A stretch of 62,777 nucleotides of DNA from Gottschalkia purinilytica (GCF_001190785.1 NZ_LGSS01000016.1:1-62777); one strand, 5' to 3'. Counted from the first letter of the stretch, positions 16,455 through 26,085 are shown. Numbers and translations: made by a program. Notes: generated from the sequence alone by a model not told the origin.

Positions 16455-16556
16455 TTTGGGATAATACTCTCGAAATTTAATCGAAGTTTATATATATATA
16501 TAAAGTTTTTTTAAAAAAGAAAATTACCCTTTATAATAGTTTTGAATCAGTTTAAT

Positions 16557-16577
16557 AACCCCGTTAATCGGGGTTTT
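16557..16577 (+). terminator. Terminator downstream of the cold-shock gene
   Basis: 7-bp GC-rich stem AACCCCG/CGGGGTT with a 5-nt loop and TT tail, about 100 nt past the csp stop codon. Confidence 0.75.
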
Positions 16578-16662
16578 AAATGTTTTTTGGTTAAAATATT
16601 TATTTTGATATAAAATAGATAATGATGATTCTTATTAGTTATATTATTTAGGGAGGGCAATC

Positions 16663-17544
16663 ATGAAAGACTATATAATAAGAGCTATGGATAAAGATGG
16701 ATATATCAGAGTATTTGTAGCTTCAACAACAAATTTAGTTGAAGAATCTAGGAAAATACACAATACTGCTCCTACGGCTACAGCTGCTTTAGGAAGAACT
16801 TTAACAGCTACAGCTATCATGGGAAGTATGCTAAAAAATGATAAAGATGTTGTATCAGTACAAATAAAGGGAAACTCTCTTATAAAGTCAATACTTGCAG
16901 TTGGAAACAGCAGAGGAGAAATTAAAGGATATATTTCAAATCCAAGTGTAGACTTGGCTCCAAAGAGAAAAGGTAAGCTAGACGTAGGTGGAGCAATAGG
17001 AAATGGGAAGATTGTAGTTATAAAGGATCTAGGGTTAAGAGAACCGTATATAGGACAATCAGATTTAGTTTCAGGAGAAATTGCAGAAGACTTAACTCAT
17101 TATTTCGCCCATTCAGAACAACAGCCTTCAGCTGTAGCACTAGGAGTATTAGTAGATGTAGATTTAAGTGTAAAAGCTGCTGGTGGATATATAATACAAG
17201 TTCTACCAGATATAGAAGAGGAAGCTTTGAGTAAATTGGAGAAAAGGTTAAGCGAGGTAGAGCCAGTATCAACTCTTATAGATAAAGGTTATACTCCTGA
17301 AGATATTCTTAATTATGTATGCGAAGGATTCGACATGAAAATTACAGAAAAAAGAGATATACAATTAAAATGTGATTGTTCTTTAGAAAGAATCCAAGGA
17401 GCGCTTATAAGTATAGGAGAAGTTGAATTAGCAAAAATAATAGAAGAAGATGAAAAAGCAGAGGTAGTTTGTCACTTCTGTAATCATAAATATCAATTTA
17501 ACAAACAAGAGCTTATAGATATACTAGAACAAGCTAAGAGCTAA
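16663..17544 (+). CDS. hslO: Redox-regulated chaperone Hsp33
   Basis: A 293-residue cytosolic holdase activated by oxidation. The C-terminal zinc switch is complete: C237 and C239 (CDC) with C270 and C273 (CHFC). Under oxidative stress these form disulfides, zinc leaves and the linker unfolds so that the protein binds unfolding clients. The N-terminal domain (ATAALGRTLTATAIMG, GGYIIQVLPD) matches the family throughout, and the length is standard. ATG start with AGGGAGGG upstream. Monocistronic, with a strong terminator. Confidence 0.97.
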   Translation: MKDYIIRAMDKDGYIRVFVASTTNLVEESRKIHNTAPTATAALGRTLTATAIMGSMLKNDKDVVSVQIKGNSLIKSILAVGNSRGEIKGYISNPSVDLAPKRKGKLDVGGAIGNGKIVVIKDLGLREPYIGQSDLVSGEIAEDLTHYFAHSEQQPSAVALGVLVDVDLSVKAAGGYIIQVLPDIEEEALSKLEKRLSEVEPVSTLIDKGYTPEDILNYVCEGFDMKITEKRDIQLKCDCSLERIQGALISIGEVELAKIIEEDEKAEVVCHFCNHKYQFNKQELIDILEQAKS

Positions 17545-17554
17545 TTCAAATTAG

Positions 17555-17594
17555 CAAAGTCCTAAAAAAATAAATTTTTTAGGACTTTGTTTTA
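17555..17594 (+). terminator. Terminator after hslO
   Basis: 15-bp perfect stem CAAAGTCCTAAAAAA (17555-17569 with 17575-17589) and a T-rich tail. Confidence 0.9.
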
Positions 17595-17740
17595 TTGAGT
17601 TAAATTATAATTTTTTATAATATTTTCAAATAACTAACATATAATTAAAATAAATAAATTAAATGTTCATGAAAGTAAAAGTTAAAATAAATAATCTCTT
17701 ATTACAAAATAAAAAAATATAAAAAATATGCTAAAATATG

Positions 17741-17769
17741 TTGACTTTATATTAGAATTATAGTATACT
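17741..17769 (+). promoter_or_regulatory. Promoter of the tRNA cluster
   Basis: TTGACT (17741-17746), a 17-bp spacer and TATACT (17764-17769), about 40 bp before tRNA-Phe. Confidence 0.75.
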
Positions 17770-17808
17770 AAAATTCGTTGCTAGAGAAAAACTTGAGATG
17801 AAAAATAA

Positions 17809-17884
17809 GCCCAAATAGCTCAGTCGGTAGAGCAGGGGACTGAAAATCCCCGTGTCGGTGGTTCGATTCCGCCTTTGGGCACCA
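17809..17884 (+). tRNA. tRNA-Phe (GAA)
   Basis: 76 nt including the encoded CCA. The acceptor stem GCCCAAA/TTTGGGC, D-arm GCTCAGTCGGTAGAGC, anticodon stem GGGGA/TCCCC around loop CTGAAAA, and T-arm GGTGGTTCGATTCCGCC all pair. Anticodon GAA reads phenylalanine codons. Confidence 0.98.
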
Positions 17885-17889
17885 TATAT

Positions 17890-17964
17890 GCGGAAGTGGC
17901 TCAGTGGTAGAGCATCGCCTTGCCAAGGCGAGGGTCGCGAGTTCGAATCTCGTCTTCCGCTCCA
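17890..17964 (+). tRNA. tRNA-Gly (GCC)
   Basis: 75 nt including CCA. Acceptor stem GCGGAAG/CTTCCGC, D-arm GCTCAGTGGTAGAGC, anticodon loop TTGCCAA between TCGCC and GGCGA, T-arm CGCGAGTTCGAATCTCG. Anticodon GCC. Five bases after tRNA-Phe. Confidence 0.98.
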
Positions 17965-17976
17965 ATAAAAAAATAT

Positions 17977-18051
<75 letters not shown>

Positions 18052-18054
18052 TTT

Positions 18055-18090
18055 AAAACCTTAAAGAGTAAGTGCCTTTAAGGTTTTTTT
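18055..18090 (+). terminator. Terminator of the tRNA cluster
   Basis: 12-bp perfect stem AAAACCTTAAAG (18055-18066 with 18076-18087), 9-nt loop and T run. Confidence 0.9.
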
Positions 18091-18118
18091 ATTTGTTATT
18101 GATTTATCAATAACAAAT
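18091..18118. repeat. Perfect 13-bp inverted repeat after the tRNA terminator
   Basis: ATTTGTTATTGAT (18091-18103) and ATCAATAACAAAT (18106-18118) with a 2-nt gap. It abuts the T run of the tRNA terminator and precedes brnQ. It has no T tail of its own in either direction, so an operator or a structured leader is as likely as a second terminator. Confidence 0.45.
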
Positions 18119-18317
18119 AAATTGATAAAAGTGATATAGATCAATATATAAATATCAGTTCTTTGATTTTATTTATATCAATATAATAAGTCTATCCTAT
18201 GATTAATAAGTCTAAAGTTTGCTTTTCAAACGAGTATGAAAAAGATATATAATCTATGGATATACATAAATTATTTTGAGCTATACTAGTCTAAAACACT
18301 AAAAGGAAGTGAATAAA

Positions 18318-19628
18318 GTGAAAAACTCATTTAAAGACATTATTACTGTCGGACTAGCATTATTTGCCATGTTTTTTGGTGCCGGAAATCTTATGTTTCC
18401 ACCTTCCTTGGGATATATGGCAGGAAAATCTTGGGTTCCTGCTATGATCGGATTTATAATTACTGGTGCAGGTATGTCATTATTAGGAATTATAGCTACT
18501 TCAAAAGCAGGAGGATCTATTGAAAATGTAGGAAAAGAAGTAGGTGCAAAATTTAGTAGATTTTTTTCAGTATTAATAATGCTGTGTGTAGGACCTTTAC
18601 TTGCAATTCCAAGAACAGGAGCTACTACTTTTGAAATGGGAGTATTACCATTTATGACATCACCAGGAAAAGAAGCTGCCATCATAACATCTATAGTATT
18701 TTTTGGACTTACTGTATATTTTACTATTACACCTTCAAAAGTTATAGATAGGGTAGGAAAAGTTCTTACACCTGTACTTATGATATCATTACTTATAATT
18801 ATAGTTAAAGGAATAGTACTTCCTATTGGAAAACCTATTTCAACAAATATTAAACTGCCTTTTTCAGAAGGATTTGCAGCAGGATATCAAACAATGGATG
18901 CACTTGCATCTATGGTATTTGCAGGAATTATTATTGGATACTTTGTTCAAAAAGGATACAATGATACAAAAAGTCAGATATCTTTAACTATCAAGGCAGG
19001 AATTATATCTATGATGGGATTCATAATTATATATGGAGGTCTTACTTATCTTGGAGCTACTTCAAGTTCAGTCTTCAGTAGTGGTTCAGATCAAACTGTA
19101 CTTACAATGAATATTGTTAAAAGTCTACTTGGAAATATAGGTCAAACATTGTTATCAATTACAGTATCTCTAGCATGTCTCACAACTTCAATAGGACTTA
19201 CAGCAACATGTGGAGACTTTTTTAGTAGGATTTTAAATGGTAAAGTAGGATATAAGGCAATAATTATAATAATTTCAGTATATAGTGGCTTAATGTCAAT
19301 AATTGGAGTAGATAATATAGTGAAAATATCTAATCCTATACTAAAATTGATTTACCCAATTGCAATTATTCTTATGATTCTTAATGTAGTGGATGAACAT
19401 ATAAAGAATAAGAATATCTATAAAGGTGCAGTATTAGGAGCTTTTTTAATAAGTTTATTTAATACTTTAGATTCTATAGGTATGAGTTTAAAACCAATAA
19501 ACAATCTAATAGCTAAAATTCCATTTGCTTCATTAGGATTTGCATGGGTTATACCAGCAATTATAGGGGGATTAATAGCCAAGTTATTTACACATCAATA
19601 CAATAAACAAGAATTAAATAGTAATTAA
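18318..19628 (+). CDS. brnQ: Branched-chain amino acid:cation symporter (LIVCS family)
   Basis: A 436-residue membrane permease with about 12 hydrophobic helices that imports leucine, isoleucine and valine with sodium or protons. The family signature near the N-terminus is clear (FAMFFGAGNLMFPPSLGY). The GTG at 18318 is chosen: AGGAAG lies 9 nt upstream, while the in-frame GTG at 18309 directly touches that site. It lies upstream of rpoN and the sigma-54-driven liv operon, so two unrelated branched-chain uptake systems are clustered here. A shared terminator separates it from the convergent rpoN. No T-box or sigma-54 site is seen before it. Confidence 0.95.
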   Translation: MKNSFKDIITVGLALFAMFFGAGNLMFPPSLGYMAGKSWVPAMIGFIITGAGMSLLGIIATSKAGGSIENVGKEVGAKFSRFFSVLIMLCVGPLLAIPRTGATTFEMGVLPFMTSPGKEAAIITSIVFFGLTVYFTITPSKVIDRVGKVLTPVLMISLLIIIVKGIVLPIGKPISTNIKLPFSEGFAAGYQTMDALASMVFAGIIIGYFVQKGYNDTKSQISLTIKAGIISMMGFIIIYGGLTYLGATSSSVFSSGSDQTVLTMNIVKSLLGNIGQTLLSITVSLACLTTSIGLTATCGDFFSRILNGKVGYKAIIIIISVYSGLMSIIGVDNIVKISNPILKLIYPIAIILMILNVVDEHIKNKNIYKGAVLGAFLISLFNTLDSIGMSLKPINNLIAKIPFASLGFAWVIPAIIGGLIAKLFTHQYNKQELNSN

Positions 19629-19681
19629 TAATAAAAACTCCTTTGTACACTTACTTAATTTGTCAAAGGAGTTTTTATTAT
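19628..19681. terminator. Bidirectional terminator between brnQ and rpoN
   Basis: 18-bp perfect stem (19628-19645 with 19664-19681) that ends in A and T runs, between convergent genes. The left arm overlaps the last base of brnQ. Confidence 0.9.
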
Positions 19682-19683
19682 GA

Positions 19684-21060
19684 CTAAAATCTTTTTCTTA
19701 AAGGAGATGATGGTATTCCAAGTTCGTCTCTATATTTAGCAACAGTTCTTCTAGATATGTTAATTTTTTTAGATTCTAATATATTAGATATTTCTTGATC
19801 ACTAAAAGGCTTTTTACAGTCTTCATTTTGAATTATTTCTTTTATTAATGATTTTATGGTTGAAGAAGAAACATATCCATCCTTAATTTCAACTTTATTT
19901 GAAAAGAAAAATTTCAACTCAAAAATACCTTTAGGGGTCTGTATATACTTTCCATTAGTTGCTCTACTTACGGTGGATTGATGTACTCCTATATCATTTG
20001 CTACATCCTGCAATGTCAGAGGGTTTAATATATTTTTATTAAAAAAATCAATTTGAAACTTAAGAATAGAGCTAGATACCTTTTTTATAGTACATTTTCT
20101 TTGTTCTAAAATTTTTGACAGCCATAGTGCAGAATTAAGTTTATCTGTAAGAAAATTTATAGTATTTTTATCATTAGAATTATTTAATAACTGTTTATAA
20201 AAGTTACTTATTATTATATTAGGATGAGCAGTTTCATTAGATTGTACTATGTATTCGTTATTAATATGATGTAGAATGATATCGGGCTTTATGTATTTAA
20301 CAGTATTACCACTTTGATTAAATTCTCTACCAGGTTTTGGTTCTAAAGACTTTATTAAATCACATGACTTTTGTACTTCGGCTATGTTAATATTTAACGA
20401 TTTTGCTATCTTATTTAGTCTATTTTTACCTACATCTTCTAGATGTTTATTGATTATATGATAAACTGTTAAGTTATTTATTTTTTTCATATTAAGTTGT
20501 ATAGTCAAACACTCTTTTAGGTCTCTTGCTCCAACACCATATGGATCAAATGTTTGTATTACTTTAAGAATACTTTCAACTTTTTTATGTGATTCATTTA
20601 CTTGAGCAGAAATTTCTTCTACTGTATTATTTAAATATCCATTATCATCTAGACTTTCGATTATAAATTCACCAATTTTTTTATCTTTACCTTTTAAATT
20701 ACATAAATTAAATTGAAACATTAAGTATTCTTTTAGAGTTTTTTCATAGTACATAAAATTTTGAAAGGAAGGCTTGTCATTGTTTCCTACACTATAAGAC
20801 TTATAATATCCGCTGTTTATGTTATGATCTAAATACTTTTTCCAATCTATATTATATTCCTGTTTAGTATAAAGTGATCTATTTTCATCTGAGGCATAGT
20901 TATCGTTTATTTCAATTAAAGGATTTTTTTCCATTTCTTTTTGTAGATAATCGTACAGTTCTTGATTATTAAATTGTAGTATTCGTATTGCTTGCTTTAA
21001 TCTTGGAGTTATTATTAGCTTTTGAGACTGTGATAAGTTTAAATCAAAGCTTTGTAACAT
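19684..21060 (-). CDS. rpoN: RNA polymerase sigma-54 factor
   Basis: A 458-residue alternative sigma factor (also called SigL) that directs RNA polymerase to -24/-12 promoters and needs an AAA+ activator. Region I (SQSQKLIITPRLKQAIRILQ), the acidic region II, the core-binding domain, the HTH (LQDVANDIGVHQSTVSRATNGKYIQTP) and the RpoN box (SRRTVAKYRD, residues 436-445) are all present. ATG start with TGGGAGTG upstream. It lies next to a sigma-54 activator gene and a sigma-54 promoter, which strongly ties the local genes together. Confidence 0.97.
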   Translation of the reverse strand: MLQSFDLNLSQSQKLIITPRLKQAIRILQFNNQELYDYLQKEMEKNPLIEINDNYASDENRSLYTKQEYNIDWKKYLDHNINSGYYKSYSVGNNDKPSFQNFMYYEKTLKEYLMFQFNLCNLKGKDKKIGEFIIESLDDNGYLNNTVEEISAQVNESHKKVESILKVIQTFDPYGVGARDLKECLTIQLNMKKINNLTVYHIINKHLEDVGKNRLNKIAKSLNINIAEVQKSCDLIKSLEPKPGREFNQSGNTVKYIKPDIILHHINNEYIVQSNETAHPNIIISNFYKQLLNNSNDKNTINFLTDKLNSALWLSKILEQRKCTIKKVSSSILKFQIDFFNKNILNPLTLQDVANDIGVHQSTVSRATNGKYIQTPKGIFELKFFFSNKVEIKDGYVSSSTIKSLIKEIIQNEDCKKPFSDQEISNILESKKINISRRTVAKYRDELGIPSSPLRKRF

Positions 21061-21319
21061 TTAATCACTCCCAAATGATAAATATTATTTGTCAGTAATT
21101 GAAAAATTATAAATATTAATACAATTAAATTATAACATATAGTTATAATGAAAACGATATTTTAAATACGATTCTTATTTCCATAAAATAAAATTTAGTT
21201 TATAAGTGTATAAATACATATTTCCATATAATACAATTATTTGATATTATAAAAATAAGTATTCATAGTTTAAGAAATAAAGTAGATTAATAAGTTAAAT
21301 AAGGATATTAAGGGGGTTT

Positions 21320-23254
21320 ATGTTGAGGTATAGGGGAGTATTAAGTATTATATTAACTATTTTTATCTTGGTTAGTGAGTCTTATGCTTATGGATATAAA
21401 GAAACATTAAAGATAGCAGGTGATAATAACTATCCACCGTATGAGTTTGTAGATGAGAATGGAAACTATAAAGGATTTAATGTAGACGTAATGAATGCTA
21501 TATCTATAGAGCTAGGAATAGATATAGAAATAATTCCTATGAATTGGAATGATGCTCTTATGTCTTTAAGAAGAGGAGAAGTTGATATAGTACAAGGAAT
21601 GACAAAAAGCTTATACAGAAAAAGTATTTTTGAATTTTCAAATGAACTTGTTATTAACTCACAAGCAATATTCGTTAGAAAAGATACTAGCTTTGTAACT
21701 GAAGTTAAAGATTTATCAGGATTAAAAGTTGCATGTCAAAAAGGAGATGTATCTGATGAGCTGATACGAAATGTTTCAGATATTACTTTATTAGAGAAAG
21801 AAAATCAGGGATTAGCTATAGAAGCATTGTTAAATAATGAAGTTGATGCTTTTGTTGGAAATAGGCTTACAGGATTATACTATCTTCAGAAAACCAAGAG
21901 GATAGAAGATGTAAAAATTGTAGGAGAGCCTATGCATACAATACAGTATTGTTCTGCAACTAAAAAAGGGGACAAAGAAACATTAGCAATTTTAAATGAA
22001 GGTATAAAGAGAATAAAGAAAAATGGTACATATGATAAAATATATAAAAAATGGTTTGGAGAAAGTTTTTCAGATACAAATGAAAAATGGAAACAGCTAT
22101 TTTATATAGCTCAAATAATGATTATTATTACATTGGGATTTACATTATCTGTATACTACTGGAATAAAAGATTAAAGAAAGAAGTAGAAAAGCAAACGAG
22201 AGAAATAAAAGAAAAACAAAAAGAAATAGATCAAAATGATAGACTAAAAGGGAAGATAATAGAGAGTATTATAAGTGGGATAATTGCATTTGACTCTACA
22301 GGAAAAATTATAAACTTTAATAGCTTTGCTAAAAATCTGTTAGAAGTAGATATACAGGAAGGTATGACTTGGCATGATATTGATATATATGAAAGAATAA
22401 AAGTTGAAGAAATAAAAAGAGTATTATCTAACGAGACATTGAAAAAAAGTATACAATGGAAACTAAGAAATGGGGAAATAAAGTATATAGATTGTAGTAT
22501 TATTCCAATAAAGGGTCCTGAGTGTGTTGAAGGTGTAATAATGTATTTTTATGATTACACAAAAGAAAAAAATTTGAATGAAATGATTATTCACCATGAC
22601 AAGATGCAGGCACTTGGAAAACTATCAGCAGGAGTAGCACATGAATTGAGAAATCCTCTAACATCAGTAAAAGCATTTATAGACATGATTCCAGAAAAAA
22701 TTGATAATATTAATTTTAGAGAACAACTTATGCGGATAGTACCACAAGAATTAAATAGATTAAATAATCTTGTTAGTGTTTTATTAGACTATTCAAGACC
22801 TAAAGAATCAAATCCTCAAGAAGTTTACTTTGATGAATTAATTAAGGATGTTTTACTACTTCTTAATCCACATTTTAAGAAAAAAGAAATAAAGATAACT
22901 CAAAAATTCAATAATTTAATATTTTGGGCAGATGTGTCTCAAACAAAACAGATAATACTTAACATAATAGTAAATAGTATTGATGCAATAGTTAAAAAAG
23001 GAAGAATTGATATAACAGGTCATATTGAAGATGATAAGGCTGTAATAAGAATATGGGATAATGGATGTGGTATAAATAAGTCAAATATAAATAAAGTATT
23101 TGATCCATTTTACACTTCTAAAAAAGATGGATATGGAATAGGACTATCTATAACTCATCAACTTGTACAAGAAAACAAAGGTGAAATATCTATAAAGAGT
23201 GTAAAGGGAGAGGGAACGCTTGTTACTATTCGATTTCCAATATATCCAGATTAA
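21320..23254 (+). CDS. Sensor histidine kinase with amino-acid-binding ligand domain
   Basis: A 644-residue membrane sensor. Order: signal peptide (1-24); periplasmic-type SBP_bac_3 domain (about 26-250; ends IKKNGTYDKIYKKWFG, as in polar amino acid binding proteins); one transmembrane helix (260-280); coiled linker; PAS domain (about 308-418); HisKA with phospho-accepting H441 (GVAHELRNPLTSVKAF); HATPase with N552, DNGCGI (580-585) and GYGIGL (604-609). It probably binds an extracellular amino acid or similar solute and phosphorylates the regulator encoded 26 bp downstream. The start ATG has AGGGGG upstream. The downstream LIV transporter points to amino-acid sensing; the ligand is inferred, not known. 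Confidence 0.93.
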   Translation: MLRYRGVLSIILTIFILVSESYAYGYKETLKIAGDNNYPPYEFVDENGNYKGFNVDVMNAISIELGIDIEIIPMNWNDALMSLRRGEVDIVQGMTKSLYRKSIFEFSNELVINSQAIFVRKDTSFVTEVKDLSGLKVACQKGDVSDELIRNVSDITLLEKENQGLAIEALLNNEVDAFVGNRLTGLYYLQKTKRIEDVKIVGEPMHTIQYCSATKKGDKETLAILNEGIKRIKKNGTYDKIYKKWFGESFSDTNEKWKQLFYIAQIMIIITLGFTLSVYYWNKRLKKEVEKQTREIKEKQKEIDQNDRLKGKIIESIISGIIAFDSTGKIINFNSFAKNLLEVDIQEGMTWHDIDIYERIKVEEIKRVLSNETLKKSIQWKLRNGEIKYIDCSIIPIKGPECVEGVIMYFYDYTKEKNLNEMIIHHDKMQALGKLSAGVAHELRNPLTSVKAFIDMIPEKIDNINFREQLMRIVPQELNRLNNLVSVLLDYSRPKESNPQEVYFDELIKDVLLLLNPHFKKKEIKITQKFNNLIFWADVSQTKQIILNIIVNSIDAIVKKGRIDITGHIEDDKAVIRIWDNGCGINKSNINKVFDPFYTSKKDGYGIGLSITHQLVQENKGEISIKSVKGEGTLVTIRFPIYPD

Positions 23255-23280
23255 TTAATGATCAAAGGGGTGGATATTGT

Positions 23281-24642
23281 ATGAATAACATTCTTATTAT
23301 AGATGATGAACCAGCAATTCTTACTGCTTTACAGTTTGGATTAGAGGATAGCTTTAATGTATACTGCACTTTAAATGTACCAGAAGGTATAGACATGATA
23401 AATGCTAAAAATATAGATTTAGTTCTCTTAGATCAATATCTAGGTGAATATCATGGATTAGAGGTACTTCAGACTATTAAGAAGAAAAATCCAGAGGTTT
23501 TGGTTATTGCTATGACTGCATATGGAAGTATCGAATCTTCAATTGAGGCTATTCAAAATGGTGCATATTATTACATAACTAAGCCATTAGACATAACCGG
23601 ACTTAAGCTTCTCATTAATAAAGCTCTTGATTATAAGAATCTTACTAATAAAGTAGCAAATTTAACTAAAAAAATAAGTGAAAACTCTAATAAGTATAAT
23701 ATAGTTTCATCTAGTAAATCTATGAACGAGGTATTTAAAATAATAGATAGAATAAAAGATTTAGATATAAATGTTTTAATAACAGGGGAAAGTGGAACTG
23801 GAAAAGAGCTAATAGCTAAGGCGATACATGATCTTAGTAAGAGATCATCAGAGCCATTAGAGATTATAAATTGTGCTGCTATACCTCATAGTTTACTAGA
23901 AAGTGAGCTATTTGGTTATGAAAAAGGAGCTTTTACAGGTGCAAATCAAAGATATAAAGGAAAGTTTGAACTAGCAGATAAGGGAACGTTGGTTTTAGAT
24001 GAAATAGGAGAAATGGATGTTTTTTTACAAGCTAAGCTTTTAAGAGTTATACAAGAAAAAAGGATTACTCCACTGGGAAGTGAAAAATCTATACCGGTTA
24101 ATTTTAGACTTGTGGCTTCTACAAATAAGAATTTATTAGAGGAAGTTAAAAAAGGAACATTTAGAGAAGATTTATTTTTTAGATTAAATGTAATATCTAT
24201 AGAGATGCCTCCACTTAGAAAGAGAAAAGAAGATATACCTTCTCTTGCAAAATTTTTTATGAATAAATACAGTTCCATGTTTAATAAAATGGTTTCTGGA
24301 ATATCTTCAAGTGCAGTAGGAATTTTAGAAAAGTATGATTACCCAGGTAATGTAAGAGAACTTGAAAATATTATTGAAAGAGCCGTAGCATTAACTTCGG
24401 ATAATATAATAAATGTAAAGGATCTTCCTAGAGAGATAATAGAGGGTGTTGAAATTAGTACAACCTCTGAATGGATTCCTATATATATAGGGGAGTCACT
24501 AGCAGAGGCAGAGAAAAAACTAATATTAGCTACATATAGATATTGTAATGAAAATAAAAGAAAAACAGCAAAGATACTGGGAATTAGTGAAAGACATATT
24601 CATACAAAATTAAAAAATTATTTAGAAGAAGAGAAAATATGA
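23281..24642 (+). CDS. NtrC-family sigma-54-dependent response regulator
   Basis: A 453-residue transcription activator. The receiver domain has D8, D9, phospho-acceptor D51 (LLDQYLG) and K101 (ITKP). The AAA+ domain has Walker A GESGTGKE (169-176), the sigma-54-contacting GAFTGA loop (216-221) and Walker B LVLDEIGEMD (about 237-246). A Fis-type HTH closes the protein (RKTAKILGISERHIHTKL). It is cotranscribed with the kinase and should activate sigma-54 promoters when phosphorylated; the only -24/-12 promoter recognised in the window is just downstream, ahead of livJ. ATG start with AAAGGGGTGG upstream. Confidence 0.95.
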   Translation: MNNILIIDDEPAILTALQFGLEDSFNVYCTLNVPEGIDMINAKNIDLVLLDQYLGEYHGLEVLQTIKKKNPEVLVIAMTAYGSIESSIEAIQNGAYYYITKPLDITGLKLLINKALDYKNLTNKVANLTKKISENSNKYNIVSSSKSMNEVFKIIDRIKDLDINVLITGESGTGKELIAKAIHDLSKRSSEPLEIINCAAIPHSLLESELFGYEKGAFTGANQRYKGKFELADKGTLVLDEIGEMDVFLQAKLLRVIQEKRITPLGSEKSIPVNFRLVASTNKNLLEEVKKGTFREDLFFRLNVISIEMPPLRKRKEDIPSLAKFFMNKYSSMFNKMVSGISSSAVGILEKYDYPGNVRELENIIERAVALTSDNIINVKDLPREIIEGVEISTTSEWIPIYIGESLAEAEKKLILATYRYCNENKRKTAKILGISERHIHTKLKNYLEEEKI

Positions 24643-24677
24643 AATAATTTCAGTATATGAAATTATTTCATATTTTT
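24638..24677 (+). terminator. Hairpin at the end of the regulator gene
   Basis: 13-bp perfect stem TATGAAATAATTT (24638-24650 with 24660-24672), 9-nt loop, then TTTTT. It starts inside the last codons. It could also serve as a protein-binding palindrome upstream of the liv promoter. Confidence 0.7.
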
Positions 24678-24680
24678 GGT

Positions 24681-24713
24681 AAAAGAGATTCAAATATTTG
24701 AATCTCTTTTTTT
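24681..24713 (+). terminator. Second hairpin, 30-bp perfect palindrome
   Basis: AAAAGAGATTCAAAT followed directly by its complement (24681-24710) and more T residues. It works as a terminator, but lying 90-120 bp ahead of the -24 box it is also placed as an upstream activator site might be. Confidence 0.7.
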
Positions 24714-24802
24714 ATTAAATAATTAAATTTAAAATATTTTAAACATGTATTTACCAATGTTTTAGATTGATATAAAAAAATATTATTTTAAATTTAAAAG
24801 GT

Positions 24803-24818
24803 TGGCACAGTTTTTGTA
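24803..24818 (+). promoter_or_regulatory. Sigma-54 (-24/-12) promoter of the liv operon
   Basis: TGGCAC, five bases, TTGTA: this fits the consensus TGGCAC-N5-TTGCW with the correct 12-bp step from the GG to the -12 G; only the -12 C is T. It is about 120 bp before livJ. A partial palindrome AAACAT-N10-ATGTTT (24741-24762) lies between it and the upstream hairpins. Confidence 0.8.
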
Positions 24819-24938
24819 TATATATTAATGCAAACATATATTATGTTTTTTAAATTATTCATGAAGGAGTGAGATTTTAAGAATTAGAAAAATCATTAAA
24901 AAAATAATAACCGTTTAAAAATTTTAGGGGGGTCTATT

Positions 24939-26078
24939 ATGAAGAAAAAGAGGTTGTTATCAGGGCTATTAATTGGTTTGATGGCGTTTTCGCTAGTAGG
25001 GTGTGGAGTATCAGGGGATGACATATCACAAATAGTTATAGGAAGTGCTAATCCTATGACTGGAGATTCTGCTCAATTTGGGGATATGAAAGTAAAGGCA
25101 ATTCAACTTGCTATAGATGAGGTTAATGAAAAAGGGGGAATAGATGGAAAAAAAGTTAAATTAGAAATAGGTGATGATACTGGAAATCCAAAAGAAGCAC
25201 CAAATGTTGCTCAAAAATTTGCCTCTAATGACGAACTATTAGCGGTTATAGGTCACTGGAATAGTTCTTGTACCTTAGCTGCAAGAGGAATATATGATTC
25301 TTCAGGAATACCTGTTATAACTGACTCAGTAAATAAAGCTGTTACAGATGGAACTACTCCTTATGTATTCCGTGTATCTTTAACAGATACAGATCAAGCA
25401 AATAAACTTGCTGAATACGCTTATAAAAAATTAGGCAAAAAAAATGCAGCTATTTTATTTACAGCTAATGATTTTGGAACTGGTTTAAAAAATGATTTTA
25501 CTAAAAAATTTGAATCTCTAGGTGGAAATATAGTAGGAACTGAAACATATTTTGAAGGACAATCTAAAGACTTTAGTCCACAGCTTACAAAAATAAAAGG
25601 AAAAAATCCAGACTTATTATTTATAGCAGGATATTATGTTGAGACTGCATTAATTGCACAACAATCAAAAGAGTTAGGGCTAGATGTTGATATGCTTGGA
25701 ACAGAAGGGATAAGTTCTGAAGAGCTTGTAAAATTAGGTGGAGATGCAGTAGAAGGAATAAAATTTACTGGCTTTTTCCATCCAGAAGTAGAATTCCCAG
25801 GGACAAAAGAATTTGTTAAGGCATTTAGAGAGAAATATAATAAAGATCCTGATACTTATGGGGCATTAGCATACGATTCAGCTAAACTTATTCTCGAAGG
25901 CTTAAAGAAAAACGGAGTATCAAGAGATGGTATTAAAAAATATTTAGAAGAAGTTAAAGATTTTCCAGGAGTTGCAGGACCAGTGTCATTTAAGAATAAT
26001 GCAGCATCAAGAAACATAATTATCCTTACTGTTAAAGATGGAAAAATCGTTCCGGCAGATATTCAACCAGATAAATAA
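24939..26078 (+). CDS. livJ: Branched-chain amino acid ABC transporter, binding lipoprotein
   Basis: A 379-residue extracellular binding protein of the LivJ/periplasmic-binding type I class. The lipoprotein signal ends at LVGC with C22 as lipidation site. The mature domain shows the usual start (IVIGSANPMTGDSAQFG), GGIDGKKVKL, VIGHWNSSCTLAA and AILFTANDFGTG. It hands substrate to LivHM. It is the first gene of livJHMGF, driven by the sigma-54 promoter 120 bp upstream. Leucine/isoleucine/valine is the family default, but close relatives bind amides or urea, so the ligand is open. ATG start with AGGGGGG upstream. Confidence 0.94.
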   Translation: MKKKRLLSGLLIGLMAFSLVGCGVSGDDISQIVIGSANPMTGDSAQFGDMKVKAIQLAIDEVNEKGGIDGKKVKLEIGDDTGNPKEAPNVAQKFASNDELLAVIGHWNSSCTLAARGIYDSSGIPVITDSVNKAVTDGTTPYVFRVSLTDTDQANKLAEYAYKKLGKKNAAILFTANDFGTGLKNDFTKKFESLGGNIVGTETYFEGQSKDFSPQLTKIKGKNPDLLFIAGYYVETALIAQQSKELGLDVDMLGTEGISSEELVKLGGDAVEGIKFTGFFHPEVEFPGTKEFVKAFREKYNKDPDTYGALAYDSAKLILEGLKKNGVSRDGIKKYLEEVKDFPGVAGPVSFKNNAASRNIIILTVKDGKIVPADIQPDK

Positions 26079-26085
26079 TATTTAA

